Of a stretch of DNA of 64,000 nucleotides, positions 1 to 16,410 are shown piece after piece (position 1 is the stretch's first letter; the number at the start of each line of letters is the position of its first letter). The notes below the pieces were generated by a model. The model made no database searches. It was given only the letters and a program-made list of their open reading frames with translations, and had not been told where the DNA came from. The position numbers and the translations under genes were made by a program. The stretch is taken from the NCBI GenBank assembly GCA_013365325.1, contig JABVXV010000106.1, positions 1 through 64,000 on the forward strand, given 5' to 3'. The stretch comes from Dipetalonema caudispina. Lineage: Eukaryota; Nematoda; Chromadorea; Rhabditida; Onchocercidae.

Positions 1-150
<150 letters not shown>

Positions 151-494
151 TTTGTGCTGACTAATAGCAAGTAATATTATACTTTGGTAAAGCAATCATC
201 GTCCAATATCGTATAGCTCTAAGGCGTGTAAAACGCTGGTTATTGATCCATGATAGTGCAGTTAGCAGTAAATAGCGCGTTGAGAGAGATGAGTGTAGTA
301 GGAGATGTCAATGAGTTGTAGACTGGAATAGAGGAGGGAGTGCCGGCGACAGTATGATGCCATTTTTAGATAACTTTGAAATTGATTAACGCTTGACAAC
401 GCTCATCATCCCGTCATCTATCCTACATCTTCAAATTCTGATTTATTGATTTCAACCTTTGTAATGCTTCCCGTAGCCACTTCTCTCATCTATC

Positions 495-497
<3 letters not shown>

Positions 498-529
<32 letters not shown>
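498..529. repeat. (TA)n microsatellite
   Basis: About 16 uninterrupted TA units in intergenic DNA. Confidence 0.95.
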
Positions 530-532
<3 letters not shown>

Positions 533-1693
533 TGTTGAACGATGAATAATACATTTATGCTACTTTAGAAACACTTATTGATAGTCGGTTACCTTCTTAT
601 TCCTCTTTAAAGCTCATCCTTGCAATGCACGAGAACTGTTATTAATATTTCAATATATATATATAATGTAATGTTTTACATGTAATGAATACGTTAGATT
701 TGCTCAAATACGTATTCATGAATTAATTAGTTATTAATTTCTTACTTGTTCACATTTCATTATTAGTTGATAGCTAATTCTGCATTCGGTGTTTCATTAC
801 TTTTTATCTTAAATTTTACCGTTTTGATTTGAAGATGAATAATCTTCTTGATTTGTATAGGGAGAGAAATATTGAAGTGATAATTTTATCTATTTGAAAC
901 AGATTCAGAAATTAAATGTTAGGAAATTAAAAAGGTACTATTTGAAGAGGAATAGTATACACTGAATATATATCCTACTACTAAAAGAAGTGTTGAATCA
1001 ACAAATTCAACCAGCAATCTCATCTGGACGATGGCTTCTTTAGTGGAAATCCTATTTCGGCAGATGAAAATTGATGTCACATCTCTTTCAACATTGAATA
1101 AAGTCAGTTAACTTTACCGCTATTGCATGCAGAGTCATACTTTTAGAGGTAGGTAAGAGAAGCTATGCATTAGGAATTAGTTTAGGAGACGGCTTATCCT
1201 AAAATGAATAATTTGATGCTTAAGCTAGAACTTGTCTTCGCATTATTAGTATTTTCGGATCTTATTCACAAAAAGGAAAATTCCCCCAAATAAAAAACAT
1301 ATTCAAAGCAATTAAATACTTTTCAATAAATAAATAGCAATATAAGAGATACTTAAACGATAAAAAAAAAAAGCATTGATTTGTGAAAAATGCGAAACTA
1401 TGTTGACGTCATCGACTCTTTGCTGTGCTTGTTATAGTATCATCGTTTTGTGGTAGATATTTCTTTCGGTATCTGTTGGATTGATTATTTGTTATCATTT
1501 CACAATGCTTTTTTTCCCTATATATTCTACTCTTCATTTGATTGAGCTTTGTCGAGCAGTAAGCCTCACCTATTCATCATTCATTTCACCGTTACCTTCT
1601 CATGCTATCATCAAAATGTAATCATTGATCTTCGTTTCACATGATCATCTCTCTTTTCAAATAGAAATAGAAATAGAAAACATCTTTGAAGTG

Positions 1694-1694
<1 letters not shown>

Positions 1695-1729
<35 letters not shown>
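1695..1729. repeat. poly(T) tract
   Basis: About 35 T residues in a row following a short GAAATA tandem. It could be the relic of a retroposed poly(A) tail on the minus strand, but no matching element was recognised beside it. Confidence 0.9.
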
Positions 1730-1731
<2 letters not shown>

Positions 1732-3780
1732 GGTTTCGTGTATACTTCACTTTTAATCTTGCGGGAATGATGAACGTTTAAAAGGGAAGCAAAATGATAT
1801 TAACTATGCTATTTGTCTTCATCATTTTATATTCCTGAGATTTTAACTGCCTTTTTTGGCTAATGACTACTGACTTCAAAATTTTTATCGTTCCTTATGA
1901 TTACTGGATAGCTGAATGAATTGAATTTTCAAAATTCGATTCAGTTATTTGTATAACATACGTTTTTGACAACGTAATCATCTCAAATAGTGCAGCAGTA
2001 CTCAAAGATGTATACCAAACCAGTTAAAAATAAATACCACTAATGCATAAACTGAGATTTTGTCCAGAATTTCCTCCGGTATACAGCTTCAGTTCTTTCC
2101 CATTATACTTGATAAACTTAACGTATCAGCTGTTCTTTTCCACATCCCTTTGCTTCCACTAGCTGATATACCTTTTTTTATGGAATTATTCCTTATTACT
2201 TCTTATCATATTATTCAATTAAACTAATCAAATTCAAAAATTTGAAATGAAGGAATTACTTATAGTACACTGAAAATTAGCGTGAAATACACGCAGAGAA
2301 TTTTAGAGTCGTATGAATTTACTTCCTCGTATCCCTTTTTCTTTAATATGTAGCTTATCGATCATTTTACATTTTAATTTAAAATTATCTAAATTAGAAA
2401 CAAAGTACACTCAGAATCTTACCATTAAAATCAATTTTTTCTTCTTCAGCCTCAAGACTACTAATTCAAAAAAGCTTCCTTTTAGATTGTTTTTAAACGT
2501 ATAAATATGAAGTGAAATCTGACAGATTTAAAAGAAAAAAATTTAACAATACATACTGTTAGGTTTGTTTCTACCATTTTTTTTTTTGTGCATTAAATTA
2601 TGCTTAATCAGCTTTGTATGTTCGACTAGAGCTTTTTCATCTTCCTTGTTAAAATCATTCATTACTATTAAATTTAATTTGTTTTTCCTGAAAAACGAGC
2701 CAATACAGCGCAATATTATAAAACAGAACAAATGTGTTATTTGCTTGTGTTATGATTCTTTCCCACTAATATCTGAATCAACTAAGAAAGATTTTACTAT
2801 GCCTTCTCAATGATGTGAACATTTTAATATATTGTTGAATGACAGGTGGATAAAAAGAAGTCGACATGAAACAATTGGTGGGTGGAATAGCCGCAATGAT
2901 GAAATGTGCTTATAAAATTGGCTTATGCCTGAGGATATCAATTATTGTTATTTTTATGTTTTTTCTTTTCAGTACTGCGTCATAAATTTTTCACCTCACC
3001 AAAAAGTCATCTCTCATTTACTTACACTTTCTTTTATTACATTCTATTAGGATGCATCATAAGTTAATGGTAGTCTTTTCTGGAGAAATTGAAACATATT
3101 TCTCTTTAATTTTCGAATGTGAGTCTTAAATTTTTTTGCTTTACCATTTCTCTAATGACATGTGATGTGAAAGGATGTTTAAAATTTTTTTGCAACAAAA
3201 AAGTCTTAACATTCTTTCATATCATATGTCAGAGAAAAATGTGAAACAAGCAGTGAATTTAAGTACAGTATCAAAGTTTATATAATGTCTAAAAATAGTC
3301 CCGAGTGACCTAGAAAAACATTATTAATGCCCACTAGCACATTTTTATTATGTCTCAGGAATACTTGTAAGCAATGCTTGCTGGTCCCGGTAAATATTCA
3401 TTTCTTTCTTTGTCTAGACCTCCTGTTAAGTTCAATCCATTGAGTCATTTTTTGGAAGTTGTACTTAACTAGCAAGCAATTTATTGAGTTTGGGCTTACG
3501 TTTGAATGTAAATATTTGCTTCCTCAATTGCTACGTATCGTTCATTATTTCCTTCTCTTATTTCCTCTTTCTGCTTAAGCAGCTCATATGTTTGCTCAGA
3601 CGTTCAAATGACTTTTCGAGATATACGTTTACAATCCTCATATGTAGAGCAATTAATATTTATATTTTTCCTCAACACTTAGTATTCAAGTGATTCAAGA
3701 AAGACTTGATTACCAAGTAGTTAGGAATCATTCCATCGATCTTAATTTACTTTAAAAAGCAATAGTTTCAGATATTGCAG

Positions 3781-6700
3781 AACCAAAGAGTCGACAGTGT
3801 CAGTTGTTGAAAAGGTCGCTGTGGTAACTCCACTACAGACGGTCGCTGAGCAACAGGTGGACATTAGACTTAGCAGTGATCGTGTCAAATTGCAAACGGC
3901 TACTAACGACTCTGTATTTACTTCAGCACTTCCTTCTCATCGCCTTCAATATGATGCATGTAGGAGGAGCGAAGGGCAGACGTCATCCTTGATATCACGG
4001 CCTGTTTTCGAAAAAAATCGGTCGGTTGTACTGGAGGAACCTAAGATTAGTTCTAATGCTCTGTTGTATCGAGTTCATTCCAATTTCAACACCAACTCAA
4101 AATTGTTGCTGAATTCATCGAATGAAGAGTACAATAAATCCAGTACGGATATCTCCATAGGCTCTCATCAGTTTATACCTGTCGAAAATCAAAAGATTTT
4201 GGTAGGGTCATCAAGAAATTGTGAGAAAAGCAGCATTGGACGCATTTTTTCCACCGATAGTTTCAACAGAAAAACGAGACCGATTGAAAATTTGATCAGT
4301 AACTGTCAATTAACTGATAACTGCGAACCGCAGTGTAAGTCATTAGAGACTTATTCAGTTGATAATAATACACCGGATTCTGAAGTTTCAACTTCAATCA
4401 CTCATAAAATAATGCCGTCAGTTGAGCGTACTTCACCAGAATTATGCACAAGTAAGGATTCAGCGGAGAAATATATCAGTAACGAAAGCATGGCAACCAG
4501 TAATTGGGACCCAACACTTCTCCTAAATAAGTTGTACGAGGTAACGTTTAAATTTTGGAATTTTTATATAATCAGATTCATAATGAATTGAATAGTTCTA
4601 AATAGAGAAATGATTTCTAGAATAAATCCAGTCATGTCGGGCAGAGGTTGTGAGTTCAAGAAATTTCAAACTTCACTGAGCTACTCGGTGTTTTAGCTTT
4701 TCCTCCTTATAAAGTTAACCATCAAAAAGTTCTCCGGTGAGATATTGATAAAACTTTATCATTTTTTTAATTAAAGATTCATCTCCAAATGTTCTAAAGC
4801 TCGAAATTACCGAAATAATGAACCGGAATAAGAAACGCGCCTTCGATTTGCATCAGTTCTCGAATTAAATTACATTTCATCCCATCGATGACAGATCTGA
4901 TGACGTTTTGTTAAATTTAGCGGAATTACAGGTCAGTTATGAGCCACGCAAGGAATCGAAACTTAACCGTTTCACTAATATGGAAGGACATCTCGAAGTT
5001 CTCGTGGATGACGAAAGCATATACGCTGAATCGCAAAAAAATCGGGTGCAAAAATATTTTCGAACTAGAGATGGACGCTTGCAATGGTTTGCTGTGAGTT
5101 ATTCATTGTATTAAGAAATGAGTCAGTAATTAGGTTATTCCAGGCAGGCACATCATACCGAATTGTTGACTCAAACTCCCGAAACTTTTTCCATGTGTAG
5201 TCTGTGTTATTTATTGGGTTTTTTAAAATAATATCCGCGAAGAAATTGTGCATTTCAATATCGAAGAGTAATTTTCGTAACTTCTAACCTTTTTAGGTTT
5301 AGTCTTATCCTTTCTATAGATAGTTGATCATTCACTGTCACGATAATTCTCGCGAACGCTCCGCAGTCGGGAAGGAGGGAACATTTGTTCAAATCAAAAG
5401 TATCCCGTAGTCGAAGTTACCTTTTAGTTGAGAGGGCTGAATAATAGTGGGTATTTCATCCATTTAATTTTCAGTCACATTTCGCAGATGATACGCCGGT
5501 CGGGGAAGTGTTGCTTTCTGGCTGTGAAGTAGATGCCAACAGAGATAAAAATGCACTTTGTATACACGGCGGAAAAAGTCATGTCAGAATGGTGTTGAGG
5601 TCAGTTTCGTATCTCTCTTATTGATTAGAGTTGATTCTGAGGTTCGTGTTTCCTGAACCATCAGGACTTTGTCTTTGCTGTTAATTCAGATTGTCCACAG
5701 ATGCAATGTACTGTCTGTAAATGGTGGATTATAAAGTTATGACAAAATACACGCATGTGTATCATTTTCATATTTTATTTGGAGGATCCCTTTGTTCTTT
5801 TAATTTTTGTTAAATGCTCCATTTTTCATCTAATAATTATTTGATATCAATGAAATCTACATTTCATTAAGAAATCTACATTTCTTCCTCAACACTTCGA
5901 TTGTATCATGTTTTAGAATGTTTATGGTGATTTGTTCAGTTTATGTGATTCTTTAGGATTCCGCCGGGAACCAATGTATTTGATAAATGGAGAAAGGCGA
6001 TGAACAGTCATGCGGCCTCATCATATCTTGATACATTCGTTAATCCTGTTTATCCTCCACTGCCTCATATCACCGAGGTTAATATTCATAAAAATATTGT
6101 AGAGATTATTATTCATGCAAATAGTGTGAGCTATAGAAAATGGAAAACTGCAACTCTGAAGCGAAGTACATTTTTGATTTTTATTCCCTTAATTTTTCCA
6201 TCTTTTTCTTTGACGCATTCATCCCCCAAACATGTTAGTAAAAATACTTCTCAGTCCGTACCTGTAATGTTTCGAATATCTTATGCCATTGAATCGGTAT
6301 CCGCGCTGGGCTAAGGGTGAACTTGAAATTCCACTTCCTTGTGCATATAGAGTAGAGAGAAGTGGCAATTGCAAATTTGTATTAATCTTGTGAATCTATT
6401 TTATCTATCCTATGCTTCTTATTTCATGAGATGGAAAGGACTCAAATACTATTTGTTAGATCAGGGAATAACTTCAAATATTTCTCCTTTTCGTTTTGGA
6501 AAGTCTTCACTTTATCGGTAGTCTCTAATTGATTGTTAGTTTCTCCCCACTCTTATGACGTCCCCCTTTTGTCTATTGAGTTCTGTAAATGATTGAACCA
6601 ACTTTATGATGGAACTTCTTATTTCATTTTTATACTTCATGCAGCATGCATTTACATTGCAGAAAGTCGTGATTATCGAGCTCGGATCATGCTCAATGCG

Positions 6701-9627
6701 AGCTGGTGTACTGACAATGGAACCTTCGCTACCACAGTCGTTTTTCCCAACAATAGTCCTTGTTAAAGATAATGATAAATTCATTGTTGGTGGTGATGCA
6801 TTGCTACCTGAGGTTTGTTAGTTTCTAGAAAAATTTTTGGTTTGGGCATGGTTTCATTCGTCTGTGTGAAACGAAGCGCTTCAAAGATGGTTTAAGTGCT
6901 GTACAATACGCATAATATTACCTTTGTTAGACTGAAGGATATTTTGTTATGGAATAAAATCCCAAATTATAAGTGATTCCATATTCTGTAGCTTTAGAAT
7001 ATCAATACAGTTCAAATAGAATAATAAAATTTCAGAATCGTCGCAAGGGTGAACTAATAAGGCCACTGCGCGCAACGGATATTTCACTGGAGCGGTATGT
7101 ATTTCACCGACCAGCTTTGAAAGCTTGTTTACAAAAATGTGTCGATGATTTGAAGGTCGATCCAACTAAGTATCGGGTAACTACATCTTTTCCTTAACAT
7201 TAAGTGAGAGATGAAGTTAAAGGTAGAAATAAATTGTCACTAATACTGGCAGTTTGATCATAGAAGTACGTATATGTATACTTATTATTCTTACTGTGTT
7301 TAGTCTTGTCATTATTCTTGTCGTTGCTACCAGTGTTTATTAGGTCATGATCAATGAACACTCAATAAAATATAACTTTTTAAGGTTTTACTCTCAATCC
7401 CGCAAAATAGTCCTACTGCTCTCATTGCGGATTTGTTGAAAATTGTTTTGGAAGAAATGTGCTTCCAGGTTCGTTAAGTACCTTCAGTTCTTCATTCACT
7501 ATTTATTTTCCGCACTGTTGTTTTTTTTTGCATACTTTTATGTACTTCTCTAGATTTGCCTTCGGTAGATGAAGTTCGTTCTCAGTAATTTTAAGTGTCG
7601 TAAAATTCGTTTTTTCTAGGGTACAGCAATATCACGCCAGCCAAGCCTTGTATTATATGCCTATGACGTAGCTACTGGTGTCGTTGTTGATATTGGCGAT
7701 TGTGTCAATATTGTGCCAGTAATCGATGGTATGTTCTGGTCTTAAAAAACCTTGTTTTCTGAGAACAAAGTCATGTTATTCTTTGACTCTTGCATATTAG
7801 TTTCTAATTGCTTGTTACCCAGTACCCTTGGCGGTGGATTGTTCTGTCTTTGAACGGGTGATACTCATCAGTATAATAAGGCGCAGTCATGCAGCATAAG
7901 TTATTTCCGTTAAATTTTACAGGAATGGTACTTAAATGAAGGGATGACCATCAGTTAGTTATCAAAAGTAAAAAAAAAAAACCTTTAAAACCTAAAAAAG
8001 TACCGTTACATGTTCATGTGGGTATGGAGACTGACGAAGTTGGAAAACATAAATAATTTTACTGTTAAATGAATGGAGTGAATTTCCAAATTTAATTGTG
8101 AGGTATGAGATGAGAGATGTTTAACATCCAAAACTGTACGCATCTCCATAGATATAATTTTTATACAAGGCGAAGCAACCAATGAACAACATTTCGAGAT
8201 TATTGGTGAAAGTCTTGCGTATTTGAAGGTTACGTTGTGGATAGTGCGATTGTGTCATTGCCATGTGGAGCGACTCAAATTATTAATACTTTACAAGCAA
8301 AACTTATGGAATCAAACTATGGCAGTGGTGGTTATACTTTTCAGTCAGCAGTTGAAATGCTCATTTCGCGTTTTATTATGGAGCAGGTATAGCTTACCTT
8401 AAGACCATAAGTACTTGACTACTGAAACGTTTGCTATGCATAAGTATGTGAGTGGTTCCGTGTTTAAGGCATGTTTTGTTGCTACTGACTATGAAGAAGA
8501 AGTTAAAAAATGTTCGAATAACAGTTGCGATATAGATACAATCGTTTCGATTGATGAATTTGAACCGACCAGTGAAATGATATCTTCGTTCAAGGTATGT
8601 CGTCATTATATGCTTCTAACTTGTAGTTGAAATATTTTCATCTTTTATACGAAATGAAGCTTCATTTTAGATAAATTCTGCTCGCTTCACTGCAACTGAG
8701 GGTTTATTCGAACCGAAAAGGTGGGGTCTTGATACGAAAGCTCTCCATCAGCTAGTGTTTGAAGCTGTGCAGTCATCGCCTATTGATAGTAGAAAAACTT
8801 TGTTCAGGTAAACTCATTCGTGTTCTTAAAGCATCGCATCAGCTTCTGATATATGTTAATCTTAAATTTCTAGTATTCAACTATGACATTTCCACTGCGT
8901 AATTTACACTTTAATTAATTCTACTTTTCAGGAATATATATCTGGCTGGTGGCGTCTCTTTACTTCCTGGTTTAGCCGAAAGATTGGAAATAGAATTGGC
9001 ATCACTTGTGGCACCAATTATACACACGCAGGTAGTGTTTTTACACTTTGGTAGCATTGTCAGAACGTCCAAATATTACATGTAATCTGTTACTACTTTC
9101 ATAAGATTGAGACCGGCAGCCAGTTGCAGTTGATGCTCTGTAATATCTTATATTTTAATTTAAGATTTTTCTATACTCACAAAGAAAACCCGAGGTGACT
9201 TCCTTACCGAAGAATATTGGTTAATCACACACATGTCTATTTCTTCATTGTAATTAAGGTGACCTGCCCAGCCTGACTTATTCCATTTATCAAAATATGG
9301 TCATGAAACTACCATGACTGAGTTCAGATCAGTTTTTTCTCCACTCCCTTCATTGCATATAGCTTCTTTTCATTATTTTACTGTTTACTCTGTTCCATTC
9401 CTGTTCTATCAGATTTAAACGATAGCATTAGTAAGTTCTCTTCTAACTAAAATTTCGCAGATCTCTTATCCTTCCAAATCTTTCAGGTCCATCTTTCACC
9501 GTGGAGGTACAACGCAGCTTATCTGGGTGCACAGGTGATCGCCTCAAGTACTCAGTTTGATCAGACTTGTATTACACTTGAAAGTCTTGGTGATTTTCTC
9601 CATCAGTTACAGAATTCCATCTTTTAG
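3781..9627 (+). CDS. PH domain-actin-related fusion protein (5' end incomplete)
   Basis: Fourteen exons can be joined in continuous phase: 3781-4540, 4800-4855, 4895-5093, 5475-5599, 5957-6077, 6663-6812, 7036-7176, 7385-7468, 7620-7728, 8229-8386, 8469-8594, 8671-8807, 8932-9031 and 9487-9627 (TAG). About 801 residues are visible. Residues 1-300 are Ser/Asn-rich and unrecognised. Residues about 302-397 look like a PH domain, starting EGHLEVLV and ending in a helix with the invariant-type Trp (FDKWRKAM). Residues 421-801 cover a whole actin fold: FPTIVLV, VGGDALLPE, GVVVDIGD, YLAGGVSLLPG and a C-terminal SPWRYNAAYLGAQ. The phosphate loops are altered (ELGSCSMRAG, DIGDCVN), so nucleotide handling may be weak. 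The 4800-4855 exon and the 39-base intron after it are the least certain parts. The 5' start lies upstream. Two separate genes are possible, but the phase-0 junction between the domains (6077/6663) favours one product. Confidence 0.8.
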
Positions 9628-10514
9628 TTGTGGCTTGATCTTGTAATTATCAAAACGTGATTGATCATATTTTCAATATATTGAGTTAATGAAATTCTAA
9701 CGGTTTGATTGTACTTATAATATTTGATGCATTATTGAAAATTTTATCGAAATTATCACTTTGCAGTATCTACTACCGTATTGCCACTCACTGCCTGCTA
9801 ATGTGATATCATCGTTTAGTAATCATTAGTAAATGCTTTGCTGTTGTTCTCTATTAAAAGGAATATTGTGTGAAATATGCTGAGCTGCTCAAAGGAAATT
9901 GGATTCATGAGTGATATTATAAGTCTTTCATATCAACGAATTTTAACTCGCAAAATCCCACGATCTAACTAATCACTGGGATTCTGGAATAAGGAAAACA
10001 GTTTGGTGTGCAACACAACTTTTGCACTAGCTAATCTTCTGTAGCTATAATTTTGTGTTTTTTCTATTGTTTTTAGCTAAGTCTTGATGTGATCAAAATC
10101 ACTTTAAATTGGCATACTGTGAACTGTTTCAGTACGAATGATTGTTTTATTTTTTGGTTTTATTGCCTTTGCAGAATAAAGCTTATTCCTATTTTTACGC
10201 AGTTCTGAACCTTTCCAATTACAAGCGTTGGAGGAATTTCGAAAAATTATTCCAAAAAGGAAATTTCATTCCTTTTATTGGTAGGGCTTCATTTCCTCCT
10301 ATTGCAAGTATTTTGGGAATACGAGTGTGGTCGTATTCATAGAAACAAATCTCAGTTTTAGATTTTAGGAGAAGTATTTAAATGGTGAGATAAGAATTGC
10401 TCTCACATTTTCCAGCTTGCGTACCTATCGAGCGGTTTGGTCGTTTGTCGACAGATACAGAATCACTGTGATTCTACATTGTCCTGTTTTTTCCCCTTTA
10501 GCATTCATAGCAGT
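9628..10514. other. intergenic spacer between PH/actin-like gene and ZNF330 gene
   Basis: This 0.9-kb AT-rich spacer between two same-strand genes shows no supported coding exon. It must hold the 3' UTR of the first gene and the promoter or trans-splice site of the next. The spacing is larger than usual for a nematode operon, but an operon is not excluded. Confidence 0.6.
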
Positions 10515-13060
<2,546 letters not shown>

Positions 13061-13961
13061 ATAATTGTTTTGTAAACTTCCTACATCTTTGTTAAAGCCA
13101 AAAAATGTTTGTCTTACCGCATTTGGCTAAATTTAACTCCACTTGTTTATTTATTTGTTCATAGGTAAACTGATAAAATTATTTTTACTACTAAACTGTT
13201 TGCTAACTGAGGTATAAGATCACAACCAGCTGGTAAAAAAAAAAAAAAAAAACAGTGTTTCCTTCTAACTGTTTGATAGTGTTGTAGATTAGATTCAAAA
13301 AGCCCCTTATTATAGCGTGAAAACTAAGATTTTAAAAGATGAAGGCAAAAGAATACGATAATCCAGAAATAGTCAAAATAACTCACTATGAAATGGGAAA
13401 CGAGTTTCTGTTGGTACATTATTGGTAATTACATTAAGAGAATTTTCAAGAAATTATTTTAAGCCCAATAGAAGAAGTGAATAGTCCCCTTCGGTTTGAA
13501 AATTAATGGATAATCTGTTATACATCCTTATTTTTGCATGGAAAAACTGGATTTTGATGGAGCAGTCACCTTGACTTTTTCTAATGATAATAATTAGGTG
13601 AGCATTGCCTTCTCTAGACTTCAACAGTTTCAGTTGAAAGAAATTTTGCAGTGGGATATTCCATTTCTACTTCATTTTTTCACTTAACCATATACTTTCT
13701 TTTTGGAGGAATTTGAAAAGTACCATTTCATTATTGAGATTAATTAATAAAGTAATTATTGGATATTTAACAGCTAATTTAATAGAAAAATGTTAATTAT
13801 TAATGTGATGAAAGTTAAGGATTAATATTGTGAAATAAAATCAGCTGATAAATAAGGATTTGTCAATTTAGAACAAATACATTATCTCTTCTTATGAGAA
13901 AAAAAAGTAATTACAATACTAAATTTGGATAATAAATTTGCAATGAAGACTTACTGTTCAG
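13061..13961. other. intergenic spacer, no gene seen
   Basis: This 0.9-kb AT-rich spacer lies between the ZNF330 and SXP/RAL-2-like genes. It includes an A-run near 13235. No exon-like open frame with splice signals was noticed. Confidence 0.6.
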
Positions 13962-16382
13962 ATGTGGATATTTCTATATTTGTTACATTATCTTGCACTT
14001 GCGATATTACATCAAAGTGTAACGGCAACTGTTAGTTTTCTTTTTTTGATTTCTTTATAACTTTTTCATTTCCTTTTTTAATCGTACTCAATAAAACATC
14101 AGAAAGTGGATTTTCTCAACGACATTTTTAATATTATATTTAAGTACTCCATAAACAAAATGATCAAAAAGTATGCTTTTATTTATTTTTTTAATTTCTT
14201 GCAGGATTTCATTAGTTTCGATTGATTGACTTTCAGGTTTCGCAACCATGCCGATTACCTCCCGAATATAATCACATGCCAGATTTTGCGAAGGAAAAAT
14301 TGCGAAGCATTTGGTAAGTCTTGAAATGTAGCTTAAAGCAAATAGTTAATGAGAGGCCTAGAAAATTTGAGGAAGGTTTGAGCTATTCCAGAAATGTCAG
14401 AAATTCGTTCTTAGAATCATCATGAGAGAAAGTATCCCATTATCCTTTTAGTTTTGAGAAGAAAATCAATTTTCCGGAAATTTTAAAATCTCCATCTTTT
14501 ATATTTGATGGATAGATAATAATGCGATTACACAGGGAAAATTACAAGCCCGGAAAAGGCTGCGTTGCGGAACAGATTGCTACTGATGTTGTCCTGACAG
14601 TCGTAAATGTTTTTTCTGTAAAAGATCGCCATTCAGGTTAATTTTAATACTATTATTGAGAACAAGAAAGCATGTACATTTTCCCTTCATTGCATTGTGT
14701 TTGTTCTATCATATGCCTATCAAAACGAAATGGTAGATGAACACTCCGAATGTCTAAGATTTGATCGGCAATGAGAACTTCTGAATTGAAGGCTTCCAGT
14801 TTCCTTTCTTCATTCCCGGTTCCTACTTTCTCATTTTCTGTGAAAAACAAAGGATCATGATTGTATAATATGATCGATATCGATAAAAATTTCAATAAAT
14901 AAAAAAAATTTAAACAGTATACTGCACGAAATTCAAAAAAAGGATATCCGAGAAAAGTTCGCTCCTTTACAATGAAACCAAATTTGACATCTAATCATCG
15001 ACATATCTGACTCCACAATATTCTACATCGTTTTAATGAGAAAGTATCATCAAGGGCATACGAAAAGAGAAGTGAAGCTCAAAATATGTATGATACTGAA
15101 AATTCGATATATAAACCAACTTATACCAATGATTGATATCATCAATCCAAAAACACCACTGGAAAGTAATTCTTCACTTCGTTTTTAAGATTGTTGTTCA
15201 CTTTAAACAAAAGCTCTTCAGTACAGACAATACGAAATCGAACAAAATATGATTTCAGTAAATCCAGGAATATACAACAATCGTTCTGGATATAATTCGG
15301 CTAGCAATCGTACTTTTCCAATTCTAGAAGATGAAGCTATTTACGATGAAGTGCCTGTAATCTTTCTTAACATTTAATGCTCATTACCCAAAGAATATTC
15401 CTAACAATCAGTGTAGTAGAAAAATTTGCAGATTTCGAAAACTTTTGGACTTCCGGAATTTTTAAAAGATGCAAGTAAAGACATTATCAATAGTTTTACG
15501 AAAGTATGGAACGATCCGGATATTCCATCCGAGGGTTTGCGTGAAGAAATGGTAAGAATCCTGTCAAATCACTGAAGAGTTATCGATGATATGCATATTA
15601 TAGATTCAAAATAGGAAGTCAAATAATAAACAATGATTTTAACAACTGATTAGTAATCGGAAGGGATGTCAATAGCTCAAGGTATAGTATCATGTTCAAA
15701 AACGCTTATACATGCGTTTAATGGCATCACAATTCATTTTCCAGTATGCATAAATTAAGAAGTCTTATATTATTTCCGAAATCTTTTCTAATTGCAGATT
15801 CACTTGCTCGCTGTATCATTGCTAACTACAAAGCAACTTACTGCTTACAACCAATATATGAGAGAACGCCGACGTTGCCAACAACAGTTGCTACTTCATA
15901 TACGCCAGATGTCGGATGAGGCACGAAAAGCACTAAATATTCTCGCTTACGCAGAGCCTAATGAGCTATCTGAGGTATGTGAACTATGCAGAACATTATA
16001 TTTATTTGTTTATATGCGAATTTTTTGGGAAAATGGATTTGATTTATACATTTATTCAATTTTTTTCGATAACCAAAAGGAATTTTTTTTTTTTTTAGGA
16101 ATGAAAAGAAGAAATAGTGATAATCCTAGGCCAGCCTGTTAAAAAACTAACGCCACAATATGAATCTGTTGCAGAGATTTTTCAAAATTTTCGCAAACCT
16201 TATTAGTGCAAAGAATCATAGATTTGAGTTGAAGGAATATTTAAAAAAAGAAACAAATTGATATTTTGTTAACAAAATAATTGAAAAGTATTTTTCAGAT
16301 TGTAAAAAATTTCCCACGTAATATTCGTCGTGAGTTGAAGGATTTTGCTAGACGCAAGAGAGGAAAAGTGTGTTCGAAATGA
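13962..16382 (+). CDS. secreted SXP/RAL-2 (DUF148)-like protein
   Basis: Seven exons: 13962-14030, 14237-14313, 14536-14602, 15222-15356, 15432-15551, 15798-15974 and 16299-16382 (TGA), all phase-consistent, giving about 242 residues. Exon 1 encodes a hydrophobic signal peptide (MWIFLYLLHYLALAILHQSV). The body contains LPPEYNHMPDFAKEKLRSIW and, after a Tyr/Asn-rich spacer, LPEFLKDASKDIINSFTKVW. It then runs into a charged helical region with YNQYMRERRRCQQQ, MSDEARKALNILAYAEPNEL and IVKNFPRNIRRELKDF. This helix order and the 'LPxFLxxAS...' opening resemble the SXP/RAL-2 family of secreted nematode proteins. Members of that family are abundant in filarial and ascarid secretions, and some are immunodominant antigens; the biochemical role is not settled. 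AATAAA lies at 16405-16410, about 23 bases past the stop. Exon 1's donor is GTTAGT. Family assignment is by remembered pattern only. Confidence 0.75.
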
Positions 16383-16404
16383 ATGCAACAATTTCAAAAA
16401 TTTT

Positions 16405-16410
16405 AATAAA
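16405..16410 (+). promoter_or_regulatory. poly(A) signal of the SXP/RAL-2-like gene
   Basis: A canonical AATAAA hexamer about 23 bases beyond the TGA, implying a very short 3' UTR. Confidence 0.7.

Larger units (their letters stand above)
151..3780. other. AT-rich stretch upstream of the PH/actin-like gene, no confident gene
   Basis: No convincing exon was found here. The stretch contains a (TA)n tract at about 498-529 and a 35-base T run at about 1695-1729. It should hold the missing 5' exon of the downstream gene, because that gene's first visible exon starts in phase 2 and has no nearby in-frame Met. A small open piece at 1031-1102 followed by a GTCAGT donor-like site is possible but too short to call. 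Confidence 0.6.

Noticed and set aside
2866..2985. 39-codon plus-strand frame starting MKQLVGGIAAMMKC with a hydrophobic end
   Set aside because: Short, AT-driven, contains a splice-like TTTTCAG near its end, and lacks any other support.
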